The translations under genes and the position numbers were made by a program. From Candidatus Saccharimonadota bacterium (lineage in GTDB: Bacteria > Patescibacteriota > Saccharimonadia > Saccharimonadales > UBA4665), in contig PDRS01000006.1 of NCBI GenBank assembly GCA_002746885.1, positions 124,001 through 188,000 of the forward strand: a stretch of DNA of 64,000 bases. Reading direction: 5' to 3'. Of the stretch, positions 37,639-47,002 are shown in pieces (the stretch's first letter is position 1; each line of letters starts with the position of its first letter). The notes under the pieces were generated by a model, which worked only from the letters and a program-made list of their open reading frames with translations, was not told where the DNA came from and did not search any database.

Positions 37639-38226
37639 CTAACTGAGAGCTTGGGGGTTATCAGAGAATCTTTCACTTCGTGCAATCAATTTATTTGCAA
37701 TATTGACGTATTGCCGAATTGTACTCGGATCTCGGTTTGCCCAAGCACTCAGAAGTCTCGCAGGGGTTTCTTGAGAATATACTAGACAAACGAGCAGCTT
37801 CTCGTCGAAGATCAAGAAGTCACCGACCTTTCCGAGAGTTAGCCGAGCGGTTTCTTCGGGAACCAGAAAGATCCGTTCGCCCATTTCCTCGTCTGCTTCG
37901 TATGCCAGCGCCTCAAAATCGCGCAGATAGGACGTGACGGGTCGCTCGAAGACACGGATTCGCGTCATCTCAATCCCACGCTCACGAGCTAGCGGATAAA
38001 CGAATTGATTTTTCACCATCCGACGGATAAGTCTTCGAGTTTGACCCCTCTCACCGCGCAGAAAAGCCTCGTACGCATCGAATCCTGATTCATCGTAGTG
38101 CTGACAGCGCTCTAGTTTGATCCAGCGCGAATGAAGGTCCTCAAAGAACTCGCGGAAGCGGACGATGCCCCCTTCTGCTATCTCAAGAGGTTCTGATCCG
38201 GCAGGCGGAAAATCGGCGTGCGTCAT
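37639..38226 (-). CDS. DUF6879-like protein
   Basis: 195 residues, soluble. RWIKLERCQHYDESGFDAYEAFLRGE and the late FDEKLLVCLVYSQE resemble the actinobacterial DUF6879 group, often near regulators. This is from memory. No promoter is clear and the 200 nt between it and ftsB hold no gene. Confidence 0.6.
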   Translation of the reverse strand: MTHADFPPAGSEPLEIAEGGIVRFREFFEDLHSRWIKLERCQHYDESGFDAYEAFLRGERGQTRRLIRRMVKNQFVYPLARERGIEMTRIRVFERPVTSYLRDFEALAYEADEEMGERIFLVPEETARLTLGKVGDFLIFDEKLLVCLVYSQETPARLLSAWANRDPSTIRQYVNIANKLIARSERFSDNPQALS

Positions 38227-38292
38227 GCGTATTGATTAAGACAGAAACGTCGCGCAAATGCAATACACGGAAGTTCAGGCATTATCCACCCC

Positions 38293-38597
38293 CTATCCCC
38301 GTAATTCTTTATGCAGCTTAGTTACATACTCAGCTCCAACCGTCGGGTCTCCAAAGCAATCCGTTCGAGAGTGAAACTGCCCTGTTTAATGGTAGTTTTC
38401 TGAGGAATGACGGGTTTATGACATATAGCAAGGGAGCAGCCCGATCAGCAAACCCATCTCCAACGCCAAGCCATCCGTCCTCTTTCCGCAATTTGCTAGC
38501 GGCTGAGTCTATCACTGGCGACATCGTGATCGTTAGCGAAAAGTTGGTCGAGGTGCAAAAAACCAACTTTACCGCACCCGACAACTGCTATGATCAT
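38293..38597 (-). pseudogene. Decayed gene after the NUDIX gene
   Basis: An ATG overlapping the NUDIX stop (ATGA, 38595-38597) opens a 33-codon frame starting MIIAVVGCGKVG, which looks like a Rossmann or P-loop start, then ends at a TAG (38496). Further along, other frames look coding, and the last ends with CFGDPTVGAEYVTKLHKELRG at TAG 38293-38295. Together they suggest one gene broken by several frameshifts. Family not identified. Confidence 0.4.
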
Positions 38598-39130
38598 GTT
38601 AGCGCGTCTTCAAGAGCCAAACTACTGAGAGTGAAGCCGTCAGATACCCGACCATCGGACACCATTTTGCGAAATTCACTCTGAGAAACAAACTTTTTTG
38701 AGATGATTTCATCAACTTGCCTGAGATTTGCGTCCAGTTCACTCACATTCACGAAGACAGAAAAAACATGTACTCTTTGGGGCGTTAGCCCCGGAACAGG
38801 CCTGAAGGTGCCTATGTGGCGACCGTTTTGAAGATCTATTCCGGTTTCTTCTTTAAGCTCCCTGGTTGCAGCTTGCAAAGGAGATTCTCCTTTCTCGATA
38901 CCGCCCATGGGAATCTCCCATGAATTTGCTTGCGTCGGGAACCTATATTGCTTGAGCATCAACAACTCGTTGCTGCTATTGCGTACAATGATTGCCACTG
39001 TATCTTGCCGGTAGACAACGCTGTATGTTCCTGGCTTGCCTTCACGAGATATCTGGAGTTCCGACACCTCGAGCCACGGATTCTTGTACATACTTTTCTC
39101 TGAAAGAATCCTAAAATCTCGATTACTCAC
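38594..39130 (-). CDS. NUDIX hydrolase, ADP-ribose pyrophosphatase type
   Basis: 178 residues from GTG 39130. The typical opening (FRILSEKSMYKNPWLEV) and the NUDIX box GGIEKGES..RELKEETGI with a downstream Pro-Gly (PVPGLTPQRVHVF) fit the ADPRase subfamily. No Shine-Dalgarno serves the GTG; a 6-codon leader frame overlaps it by GTGA. Confidence 0.85.
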   Translation of the reverse strand: MSNRDFRILSEKSMYKNPWLEVSELQISREGKPGTYSVVYRQDTVAIIVRNSSNELLMLKQYRFPTQANSWEIPMGGIEKGESPLQAATRELKEETGIDLQNGRHIGTFRPVPGLTPQRVHVFSVFVNVSELDANLRQVDEIISKKFVSQSEFRKMVSDGRVSDGFTLSSLALEDALT

Positions 39131-39147
39131 AATTGTAGTAGCCTCAT
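39127..39147 (-). CDS. Leaderless 6-codon leader peptide
   Basis: TGTTACAAT (39156-39161 plus TGT) lies 8 nt before an ATG that codes for MRLLQL and stops at TGA overlapping the NUDIX GTG. It probably brings ribosomes to that start. Confidence 0.4.
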   Translation of the reverse strand: MRLLQL

Positions 39148-39391
39148 GCTCCTTAATTGTAACACTAACGACAGCGCCAGAACCCATAAACGCCATCGAG
39201 GCATTCCAGCCAGTATGGCGGCGCAGAAACTCGTTAGAGTAGCTTGAATCTGAAACGCGAAGTAGCCGAACGACACAACCATCTCCCAAAACGCAAACAG
39301 CGGCCCTCATGGGGCCGCCGCCGTGAATATGCTTTGCTAGATCGACCTGCTCTCTCGCGCTGACTTGGTCAGCGTTGCGAGTAAGCCGATC

Positions 39392-39467
39392 TGGTGGGGG
39401 CGGTAGGACTTGAACCTACGACCAATCAGTTATGAGCCGACTGCTCTAACCACTGAGCTACGCCCCC
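39392..39467 (-). tRNA. tRNA with CAT anticodon, probably Ile2 (lysidine)
   Basis: 76 nt, encoded CCA, anticodon loop CTCATAA. D arm and variable loop (AGTGGTTA, TGGTC) resemble E. coli tRNA-Ile2 more than tRNA-Met. With an initiator and an elongator already present and tilS in the window, Ile2 is the best guess. Confidence 0.75.
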
Positions 39468-39531
39468 GCCGGAGCAACGCGCATCACTGCACCATAATAT
39501 AGCAAACAACATCGCTTTACAACAGAGGTGG

Positions 39532-40266
39532 TTAATTGGCGTCGCGGCGATTGAAGAGGAACACGGCTACGGCGCCCGCCACTATAATCCAGCCAAGCAT
39601 GATCGCCATGGATTTTTCTGGGCTAAATACACCGCTCGCAAAAGGTGACGCCATAGTGCCTTCGAGAGCCCGAAACGGCAAATAGCCGGCGTTCGACTTT
39701 AGTAAAAGCGAAAGGAACTGTTCTGCGAGAGCTACCCCAACAAAGTACATCACTATTGCGCCCACTTGGTAACGCACCAGTAAACCAATGATGAGTGCAT
39801 ACATTCCTGCGCCCCACACATACACGCTGCCTCGCGTCACAATATCGCCCCACGGTATTATTTGCGTTCCGAGCGTATCGCCACCCGCTGCCACACTCAA
39901 AGTGGCACTCAACAGGCCAGCCACTTGCAGTATGATCGCGCCAAGCAAAACAACGCCTGAAGCCACAATTGCTTTCGTTAGCACAACGCTAAAACGTTTT
40001 CGAGCAAGCGTCAGCGTGTAATACACGATGTTGTAACGATATTCATGCGTTACCTGCAGCAATACAATCAGCCCCAACAAAGAGCTCGTTCCTTGAGCAT
40101 TGGAACGAATAAGTTCTGCAAGATACTCTGCACCAAGGCCATACTCATGGAGTAAACCTGCTCGAGCGTTCATGAGCAATACTAGCAACAAACTTAAGCC
40201 AAAAATAATGTACGTAGAACGAACGGTGGTGATTTTGCGTATTTCCGAGCGAATGAGCGGTATCAT
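39532..40266 (-). CDS. ABC-2 type exporter permease
   Basis: 244 residues, six membrane segments. It begins MIPLIRSEIRKITTVRSTY, the usual ABC-2 permease start. Overlaps the ATPase gene by ATGA, forming a two-gene exporter. Substrate unknown. Confidence 0.85.
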   Translation of the reverse strand: MIPLIRSEIRKITTVRSTYIIFGLSLLLVLLMNARAGLLHEYGLGAEYLAELIRSNAQGTSSLLGLIVLLQVTHEYRYNIVYYTLTLARKRFSVVLTKAIVASGVVLLGAIILQVAGLLSATLSVAAGGDTLGTQIIPWGDIVTRGSVYVWGAGMYALIIGLLVRYQVGAIVMYFVGVALAEQFLSLLLKSNAGYLPFRALEGTMASPFASGVFSPEKSMAIMLGWIIVAGAVAVFLFNRRDAN

Positions 40267-41171
40267 TGCGCGCCTCCTTTCGCAGCGAACTCTTCACTGC
40301 TAGCCGTGAGCTCCAGAAAAGCTTCTTCGAGCGAGGCATCTTGGCGCACTAGCTCTAGCGCAGACAGACCAGCCCCAGACAGTAACTGGCCGATTTCGTC
40401 AGTTGTTTTACCGGAAACCTTAAAACCTTGGTCCTGCGCAACAAATTGCAGCTGAGCATCCTGAAGCACTTTTTCGAGCTCTGCTCTATTTGCCGTACGT
40501 ACAAATACACCGGTATGGCTATTATTACTTACAAGCTCCTGCACAGAGCCTTCGGTTATGAGCTTGCCTTTACCTATCACCACAACATCGTCGGCCATTT
40601 GCGCCACTTCACTTAGCAGGTGGCTCGAAATAAACACTGCGTTACCCTGAGCGGCATAATATTTGATGAAATTCCGCAGCCAAGCAATGCCCTCTGGGTC
40701 AAGCCCGTTAGCCGGCTCGTCAAGTACGAGGTATTTTGGCTGACCCAGTATGGCCGCTGCGATACCCAAACGCTGGCTCATACCGAGGCTGAATTTACCT
40801 GGTCCGCTTTTTGCCACGCCTTTTAGTCCAACCAGCTCCAGCACTTCTTCGACACGAGTTTGCGGAACATCGCCCGCATCTGCTAAAACCCGCAAATGGT
40901 TTTGCGCCGAGCGCGTCGGGTGAAAGGCTTTTGCTTCTAGCAGTATGCCGACTACTTTGGACAGCTGTACATGCTCAGAGAGCGGCTTTTCGTCGAAGAG
41001 CGTCGTGCCGCCGCCGTTATCCAGCCCAAGCATGAGGCGCATGGTCGTAGATTTGCCGGAACCGTTTGGCCCCAAAAAGCCGGTGACCCTACCCGGCGCC
41101 ACCGTGAAACTCAAATCGTCTACCGCCACCTTCTGTTTGTACTGTTTGCTCAGATGCTGCACAGTTATCAT
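40263..41171 (-). CDS. ABC transporter ATP-binding protein
   Basis: 302 residues. Walker A GPNGSGKST, signature LGMSQRLGIAAAIL and Walker B YLVLDEPANGLDPEG. The C-terminal extension matches ABC-2 exporter ATPases. ATG 41171 (MITVQHLSKQYK) is 6 nt after TATTAT (41178-41183), so leaderless. Confidence 0.93.
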   Translation of the reverse strand: MITVQHLSKQYKQKVAVDDLSFTVAPGRVTGFLGPNGSGKSTTMRLMLGLDNGGGTTLFDEKPLSEHVQLSKVVGILLEAKAFHPTRSAQNHLRVLADAGDVPQTRVEEVLELVGLKGVAKSGPGKFSLGMSQRLGIAAAILGQPKYLVLDEPANGLDPEGIAWLRNFIKYYAAQGNAVFISSHLLSEVAQMADDVVVIGKGKLITEGSVQELVSNNSHTGVFVRTANRAELEKVLQDAQLQFVAQDQGFKVSGKTTDEIGQLLSGAGLSALELVRQDASLEEAFLELTASSEEFAAKGGAQ

Positions 41172-41244
41172 ATGTATATAATACACAAAACCTTTCTGGC
41201 CGCGAATACATTTTTACCGTAAGCACGTTATACTACATGTAGTT

Positions 41245-42144
41245 ATGAATGTATCGACGGGTTTTGCCGAGAAAAATCACGCCCCCTGGGTCCATGCCGA
41301 AGCACCAAGCAAACACGAAGTGCGCTTGCTTTGCGATCAGTACGGTCTGAACGAACGTTTTGTACGCGATGCACTCGATCGAGACGAAATCCCTCGCATA
41401 GAAACAGCTGGCGACTACACTTATATCATTACGCGTTTCGCTTACGAAAAAACTGACAGCAACGTAGAAACCGTGCCTATTCTTTTTGCCTTGAGCCAGC
41501 ACAAACTCGTCACTGTCAGCCTAGAAAAACTTCCCAGTATCAATGAAATACTCGGAGAAAGCGGAGACGCAAACGGCCACGATCCAGTGCTTGTCATGCT
41601 TCTCATACTGCTACACATAAACGCACAATACGATCGCTTTATCCACGACTCATCAAAGCAAATCCACCACCTCCTCACGAATATTGGGCGGCGCTCAGTT
41701 GGGCCGGAATCATTCATTCGTTTCGTACATATAGAAGACAATCTCAATGATTTCCTAAGCTCCCTTACACCTACCAACACAACCTTGCGACACTTGCTCG
41801 CCAACAAAGAACTGTCGGGTTTTGCCCGCCACCAAGATAAAGTAAACACGGTCATACTAAACAACGAACAGTCTATTCAGTCATGTGAAGCGAACCTGAA
41901 GTCGCTTAACTCTATCCGCCGTACATACACGCTTATTAGCTCGCACAGTCTTGACCGTACCATCAAAATCCTCACTATGGTCAGCGTATTCATTGCTATT
42001 CCAACGATGTTCTTCAGCATGTACGGCATGAATGTTGGTTTGCCGGAGCAGCACAATCGCCAGGCCTTTACCGGTCTTATGGTCATATGTCTTCTTACGG
42101 TCCTCACCGCCTACGCCGTCGGTCGCAAAAAACGCATTTTTTAG
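41245..42144 (+). CDS. CorA-family divalent cation channel
   Basis: 299 residues. Cytoplasmic domain, long stalk helix, two membrane segments at the C-terminus, and the pore motif YGMN (MYGMNVGLPEQ). Members carry Mg2+, Co2+ or Ni2+. TATACT lies 10 nt before the ATG. An inverted repeat (CACAGC/GCTGTG plus T run) after the stop may be its terminator. Confidence 0.92.
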   Translation: MNVSTGFAEKNHAPWVHAEAPSKHEVRLLCDQYGLNERFVRDALDRDEIPRIETAGDYTYIITRFAYEKTDSNVETVPILFALSQHKLVTVSLEKLPSINEILGESGDANGHDPVLVMLLILLHINAQYDRFIHDSSKQIHHLLTNIGRRSVGPESFIRFVHIEDNLNDFLSSLTPTNTTLRHLLANKELSGFARHQDKVNTVILNNEQSIQSCEANLKSLNSIRRTYTLISSHSLDRTIKILTMVSVFIAIPTMFFSMYGMNVGLPEQHNRQAFTGLMVICLLTVLTAYAVGRKKRIF

Positions 42145-42198
42145 CACAGCTATGTATCGCGAGCGAAATCAGTTTTTCCGGCACACCGCTGTGGTTTT

Positions 42199-42768
42199 TT
42201 ATAGTAGTGTTTCGAGCTGTGTACGAAAGTCGGGAAAGTTACGGTAGGCAATAGTGTGGATACCGAGCGCGGCAGCGCCGGCGAGATATTCGGCGTGATC
42301 GTCGACGAAAACTGCTTTTTTCGCCGTAGCACCGAGCTCGTCGAGCGCAAGTTGGTATATGCGCCTGTCAGGTTTTTGCACCCCCACCTCAGCAGAGCGA
42401 ATCTCCACATCAAACAGCGCACGCAAGTCTGCCGGTATGAGCCGTTCTATAACGCCGTGATTCACATTGCTCAAAAAACCAATCTTGTAGTGCAGTTTGA
42501 GTTCGCGAGCTATGTAGTCAAAAAGCTCCATGTTTGGCTGCTCCTCGTGCTCTTTTATGGCAAGCCAGTCGCCGAGCGGCATGTTCAGCTGATCGGCAAA
42601 GGCTTGGTTGAACGCAGTCTCATCAATTTCACCGGCACACTCTCTGTAAATGATGGCGTCTAAAAACGCCTTGTCTTTTTCCAGATCACCGCCCGCTTTT
42701 TGGTAACAGTGCCATATGCCTTTCCCGACCAATACGCCAAAGCAGTCAAATATAATTGCCTGTATCAT
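42199..42768 (-). CDS. HAD-family hydrolase
   Basis: 189 residues from ATG 42768. Motif I is AIIFDCFGVLVGKG (the usual DxD second Asp is Phe-Gly, common in the YihX/HAD-IA group), motif III lysine near EVGVQKPDRRIY and motif IV VFVDDHAEYL. It overlaps the dehydrogenase gene by ATGA. Confidence 0.85.
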   Translation of the reverse strand: MIQAIIFDCFGVLVGKGIWHCYQKAGGDLEKDKAFLDAIIYRECAGEIDETAFNQAFADQLNMPLGDWLAIKEHEEQPNMELFDYIARELKLHYKIGFLSNVNHGVIERLIPADLRALFDVEIRSAEVGVQKPDRRIYQLALDELGATAKKAVFVDDHAEYLAGAAALGIHTIAYRNFPDFRTQLETLL

Positions 42769-43607
42769 CGCGCGACGTACGTCCAGTCGTCGTGGGCGTG
42801 GCCTTCGGCAATTGCTTTCTCGTAGTAAGCAAGCGCACTGCGAAATACCGGTAGCAACTCTGGCGCAACGCCTTTCAGTGCGTATTGATTGTCTTTTGCG
42901 ATCCATTCGACCGAAAAGTTTGCCTCCTCGGGTTGATGCTGGTAGCCCTGCCACGTCAACAATGAAGTCGTACCGCCTGGTCGTTCGGCGAGCGCATTTC
43001 CCGTTAGCTTTTCGTCGAGACCCATGGCTTTTGCGAGCCGCATAGCTTCGCCGAACCCAGTCATATGAATAGCTTGCAAGGCATTTAAAACTAGCTTGAA
43101 GCGCATGCCATGACCAGCAGGACCAAAGTGTTTTACCCGAGAGGAAATTGCCTGTAAATCAGGCGCTAGCTCTTGCAGCTTCGCACGATCTCCGCCTGCC
43201 ATGAGAACCAATGTACCGTTTTCGGCTCCTGCTCGACTGCCAGTCATGGGCATATCGAAAAAAACGAGGCTTTTTTCGCGGCATACTCTTGCCAGTTCGT
43301 CCACGCACTCGACCGAAAGAGTTGCACACGTAATGAGCGCTTGATCTGGCGTTGCGCGAGCGACAATACCGTCTTTGCCGAGCCATACTTTTCGGGCAGA
43401 TTCGTCATTGGCCGTTACTTCAAACACCAAATCTGCGCCCTCAACCGCTTGCGCCACGGATTCAGCTCGCTGCGCGCCGCGCGCAACCAAATCATCAGCT
43501 TTTTCTGGCGATCGATTCCACACAGCTACGCTATATCCTGCTTTGAGGAAGTTATCGGCAATGCCATGCCCCATAACACCCAATCCCAAAATCGCTACGT
43601 TCTTCAT
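42765..43607 (-). CDS. Beta-hydroxyacid dehydrogenase (HIBADH family)
   Basis: 280 residues. NAD(P) loop ILGLGVMGHGIADNFL, substrate motif FFDMPMTGSRAGAENGTL and the catalytic Lys in RFKLVLNALQ. Substrate may be tartronate semialdehyde, 3-hydroxyisobutyrate or a related acid. It overlaps HAD genes on both sides and also has TGCTACAAT (43615-43620 plus TGC) 7 nt before the ATG, inside the preceding gene. Confidence 0.9.
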   Translation of the reverse strand: MKNVAILGLGVMGHGIADNFLKAGYSVAVWNRSPEKADDLVARGAQRAESVAQAVEGADLVFEVTANDESARKVWLGKDGIVARATPDQALITCATLSVECVDELARVCREKSLVFFDMPMTGSRAGAENGTLVLMAGGDRAKLQELAPDLQAISSRVKHFGPAGHGMRFKLVLNALQAIHMTGFGEAMRLAKAMGLDEKLTGNALAERPGGTTSLLTWQGYQHQPEEANFSVEWIAKDNQYALKGVAPELLPVFRSALAYYEKAIAEGHAHDDWTYVAR

Positions 43608-44410
43608 GCGTTTGATTGTAGCACGCGTTTTAGCTCTCGAAGATCTCGGACAACTTGCGTCGCGCCCGCCTGAACAAGCCCTTCTCGCGCATGAAAACCA
43701 TGCGAAATGCCGATCCTATGCGCTACACCCGCACGAACCCCTGCCTGCATATCAACTGCATGATCGCCCACAACAAGACTTTCGGCAGGCCGCGCAGAAA
43801 GCTGCTGCATCGCATATTTCAAACTTGCTGGATCTGGTTTATGCGCATCGACAACTTCACAGGTGACTATCACGAGCTTCGGTATATGGAAAAATCGCTG
43901 AAGTTGAGTTCGCAGTATGTCAAATTTTGCATCTTCGGTTTTGGAAGCGTCAAGGAAGAGCGTTTGCAGACCGAGCTGCGGCAACGCTATGCCCAAATTT
44001 CTCACGACATGATGTTTGGTGCCGCTCGTAAATATTCCGAACGATGTGTTCGTTTCGCCAATATACCGCAGAAGCTCCTCGAGTCCGACATATGGCTTGA
44101 CGTAGCTCGGCGCTAATGCGTCCTGCGCGGGATTGAGCAAGTCATGCAGCGCATCGAAGTCGAAGACGTCCAGTATGTCGCGCCTGTCACTAAAGAGCAG
44201 TTTCGCTGTTTTTTCGAGGGTGTTTCTGGCACTACCGCCTATAGACGCATGCAAAGCGGTTATAAAGTCACTGTAGCTCGGTAGGCTTTCGCCAGTCAGC
44301 CCTTGCTGACCTAGATACGTTTTGAGAGCTTCGTACTGACCGTGTTCAATCAGCCGCACTGTATCGACGAGTGTACCGTCCGAATCCGAAATAATTGCTT
44401 GTACGCGCAT
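43604..44410 (-). CDS. HAD-family phosphatase
   Basis: 268 residues from ATG 44410 (MRVQAIISDSDGTLVDT). Motif I DSDGTLVDT, motif II FGIFTSGT, motif IV VVGDHAVDMQAG: phosphoglycolate-phosphatase-like. TATAGT ends 6 nt before the ATG. It starts 8 nt after dus. Confidence 0.88.
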   Translation of the reverse strand: MRVQAIISDSDGTLVDTVRLIEHGQYEALKTYLGQQGLTGESLPSYSDFITALHASIGGSARNTLEKTAKLLFSDRRDILDVFDFDALHDLLNPAQDALAPSYVKPYVGLEELLRYIGETNTSFGIFTSGTKHHVVRNLGIALPQLGLQTLFLDASKTEDAKFDILRTQLQRFFHIPKLVIVTCEVVDAHKPDPASLKYAMQQLSARPAESLVVGDHAVDMQAGVRAGVAHRIGISHGFHAREGLVQAGATQVVRDLRELKRVLQSNA

Positions 44411-44417
44411 AGAGGTA

Positions 44418-45431
44418 CTATACTCCTGATTTACCGAGCTGGCATAACAGATCGTCAACCGACTGAGCTTTCATGAGTTTTTCACGAAGTTCTTTGGCAC
44501 CATCAAAGCCCTGAATGTAGATTTTGCAGAATTTGTTGAGTGTATATATAGGCCGTTCACCTTGCCGCCATGTAGCCGCAAAAAGCTCCACATGCTTGCG
44601 AAACAGCTTGATTTTCTCTTTGGGAGGACAGTCCTCCCAAAATGGTTTTGCCCCCGTTTTTTGGAACAAAAACGGATTGTGAAAAATGCCGCGGCCAACC
44701 ATAATGCCATCCAGTTTATGGCGCGTCGCCAGCTCTTCGCCATGCTCTCGACTCATGACGTCGCCGTTGCCAACTATATGTGTCTGCACGCCTAGTTCGT
44801 CGCGCATTTCGCGTACTTGACCTATACATTCCCAGTCGGCAGCAACTTTGCTCATTTGTTTGCGAGTACGGCCGTGCACGGTGAGCATGTCGATGTTTTG
44901 GCGGAGCAGAAAGTCAAACCATGTCATGTCGACATCGCTAAATCCAGTGCGCGTTTTGATACTCAACGGCAAGCGGTCAGCCAAGCCGTCCCGTGCGGCT
45001 GCGATGATTTGACCGGCAAGCTCTCGACTTTCACGCCGGATTAGTGCGGCGCAGGCGCCGTTTTTTACTTCGTTTTTGGCCGGACAGCCCATGTTGAGAT
45101 CAACACCCGCAAAGTTGACGCCGCTTGGCAAACCAAGTTCGTGTGCAATCGACCCGTCGGCAATTTGTTCGCAAACCGCTCGAAAATGATCTGGATTAAG
45201 TCCCCAGAGCTGTGCTACCAGTTTCCCTTCTTCCGGAACGAAACGAAGCTTTTTGAGCAAATGAACGCGCCCTGGACTCATCAGCCCATCAACATTTACA
45301 AACTCCGTAAAAAACATGTCGGGCGGCGCACAGCTCGCCACCACCTGCCGAAACACCGTGTCAGTCACGTCATCCATTGGCGCCAACGCAAAAAATGGCT
45401 TGGATAATTGGCTATCGGCTACATGTTTCAT
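44418..45431 (-). CDS. dus: tRNA-dihydrouridine synthase
   Basis: 337 residues. FALAPMDDVTDTVFR binds FMN, DLNMGCPAKNEVKNGACAAL holds the catalytic Cys, and TVHGRTRKQMS and GNGDVMSREH are conserved. It reduces uridines in tRNA D loops. TACAAT lies 7 nt before the ATG. First gene of a coupled four-gene run (dus, HAD, dehydrogenase, HAD). Confidence 0.95.
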   Translation of the reverse strand: MKHVADSQLSKPFFALAPMDDVTDTVFRQVVASCAPPDMFFTEFVNVDGLMSPGRVHLLKKLRFVPEEGKLVAQLWGLNPDHFRAVCEQIADGSIAHELGLPSGVNFAGVDLNMGCPAKNEVKNGACAALIRRESRELAGQIIAAARDGLADRLPLSIKTRTGFSDVDMTWFDFLLRQNIDMLTVHGRTRKQMSKVAADWECIGQVREMRDELGVQTHIVGNGDVMSREHGEELATRHKLDGIMVGRGIFHNPFLFQKTGAKPFWEDCPPKEKIKLFRKHVELFAATWRQGERPIYTLNKFCKIYIQGFDGAKELREKLMKAQSVDDLLCQLGKSGV

Positions 45432-45449
45432 CGCAAATATTGTATCAGC

Positions 45450-46763
45450 CTACCATCGAAGAGAAGGTTTATTCGCCGACCCATCGACTGGCATCGGATA
45501 CTTAGCTGTATCAATTGCTTGAAGACGTAACCGCCAATATTCAGCTCTTCGGCGCTGAGAAGCAAGTCCTTGCTCGGCGAGAGCACGAACTGCTCCCACC
45601 TTTTTACCGCCGACCATGATACGCATGGCCGCTTTAAGTCCGTTGTCGACATCAGGATGTGTCAGCGTACTATAAACGATTTTGTGACGATTTCTGGCGT
45701 CTACGTCTCGATACGGGAACCGTCCAGCGAATCGGCTTGTTGCAACTCTTTTTTTAATACCATCTGGCGGCAAAAGTGGCGGCTCGGTGTACCATCTATC
45801 ATACACTGGCTTCATAGCGTCTTCGACGCTAGCAAATCGTCCAGACAGTTCACTCGGTAACCCTTCTCCTGCAGCCAGCTGCAAGCCAACCAGATGCTGC
45901 GTAACACGACCATACGCGCAATCATAGCCAGAAATCACATTACTAACGTACGTATCTGGATTCACGTCTTTTAAGCGAGCCATAAGCCTTTCTAGTTCGC
46001 CGATGGCTTTATGCGCGTCTGTCCAATAATCCGTCATTTCGTATATTTTGCTATATGCCGCTCGCCTGCCCCTCCACAGACCAAACTCCGGAGGATAATC
46101 ACCCGATTCCGTGATCGCACGTTGCGCGCCCCAGAATATTCGGTCGAGCTGCACATTAACCACTCGCGTTATTTCTTCGGGACTGCTTTCAAAATATAAC
46201 GCATCGCTGATTTCCGTCATTGTCGGGGGAACAAAACCAAGGTTACTACCGTATTCTGCGACAGCTTTCGCTCGCTCGACGTTCGTTAACTTTGGCGGAG
46301 TAGTGCGGTGGGCAGTTTCGCCATCGGCAGCTGGAGGTCCAGGAGTACGACCGATATTCGTAGGAAATAGCGGCGGTGCAGCCTGCTCTTTTGCAGCTGT
46401 TTCACGACGCCAACGAGCCCGTGCCCCAGGATATCCGCGTTTCGTCACAACAGTACCATCCGGAAACACATCACCAACTTTCGGTCCGTCCGACCCTATC
46501 GTGTGTTTTCCTCTGTGCGCTGAAGATATTGCTTGCCGCCTATTCAGTTCATTGTTGGTCGCGGCCGTGATTCGATCAACGTCAACGGGGGTATCAGTTG
46601 GCGGTTTGCTGTGATTTTCTGTATCGGGAAAACACCCGCTGGGCACTACGGTAATGGTGGGTACACCACCATCTAGCGCTACTTCGCCAGTTATTAGAAC
46701 GCCCTGACCGTCAGGTACCTCAGGAACTTTCGGCAACGGTGCTCGGCGCTGTTCTGGGGACAT
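45450..46763 (-). CDS. Unknown soluble protein
   Basis: 437 residues from ATG 46763. The N-terminal 170 residues are Pro/Gly/Thr-rich and probably disordered; the rest is mostly helical. No domain recognised. TGCTATAAT ends 6 nt before the ATG. It is divergent from 47003-47905 across 240 nt that hold only promoters. Confidence 0.65.
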   Translation of the reverse strand: MSPEQRRAPLPKVPEVPDGQGVLITGEVALDGGVPTITVVPSGCFPDTENHSKPPTDTPVDVDRITAATNNELNRRQAISSAHRGKHTIGSDGPKVGDVFPDGTVVTKRGYPGARARWRRETAAKEQAAPPLFPTNIGRTPGPPAADGETAHRTTPPKLTNVERAKAVAEYGSNLGFVPPTMTEISDALYFESSPEEITRVVNVQLDRIFWGAQRAITESGDYPPEFGLWRGRRAAYSKIYEMTDYWTDAHKAIGELERLMARLKDVNPDTYVSNVISGYDCAYGRVTQHLVGLQLAAGEGLPSELSGRFASVEDAMKPVYDRWYTEPPLLPPDGIKKRVATSRFAGRFPYRDVDARNRHKIVYSTLTHPDVDNGLKAAMRIMVGGKKVGAVRALAEQGLASQRRRAEYWRLRLQAIDTAKYPMPVDGSANKPSLRW

Positions 46764-47002
46764 ACGCAAATTATAGCACTAAAATTGTTTTTTTACAAAT
46801 GCAAATCCACTTATACTCGGTTTATCTGAGATGATTGGGTAACTTGAGCAGTTCTGAGTTTTTTTGTGAGACATCACGGTCTCGTTTCTCGGCTGGCCAC
46901 ACTAGCGGTCAGATGGATTTTGTATTTGATGCGTGGTGTTATGGTTGCTTTTTTTCGCATTTTGTGCTACCGTAAAAGCATACTAAGAGAGGAATAGCCG
47001 AA

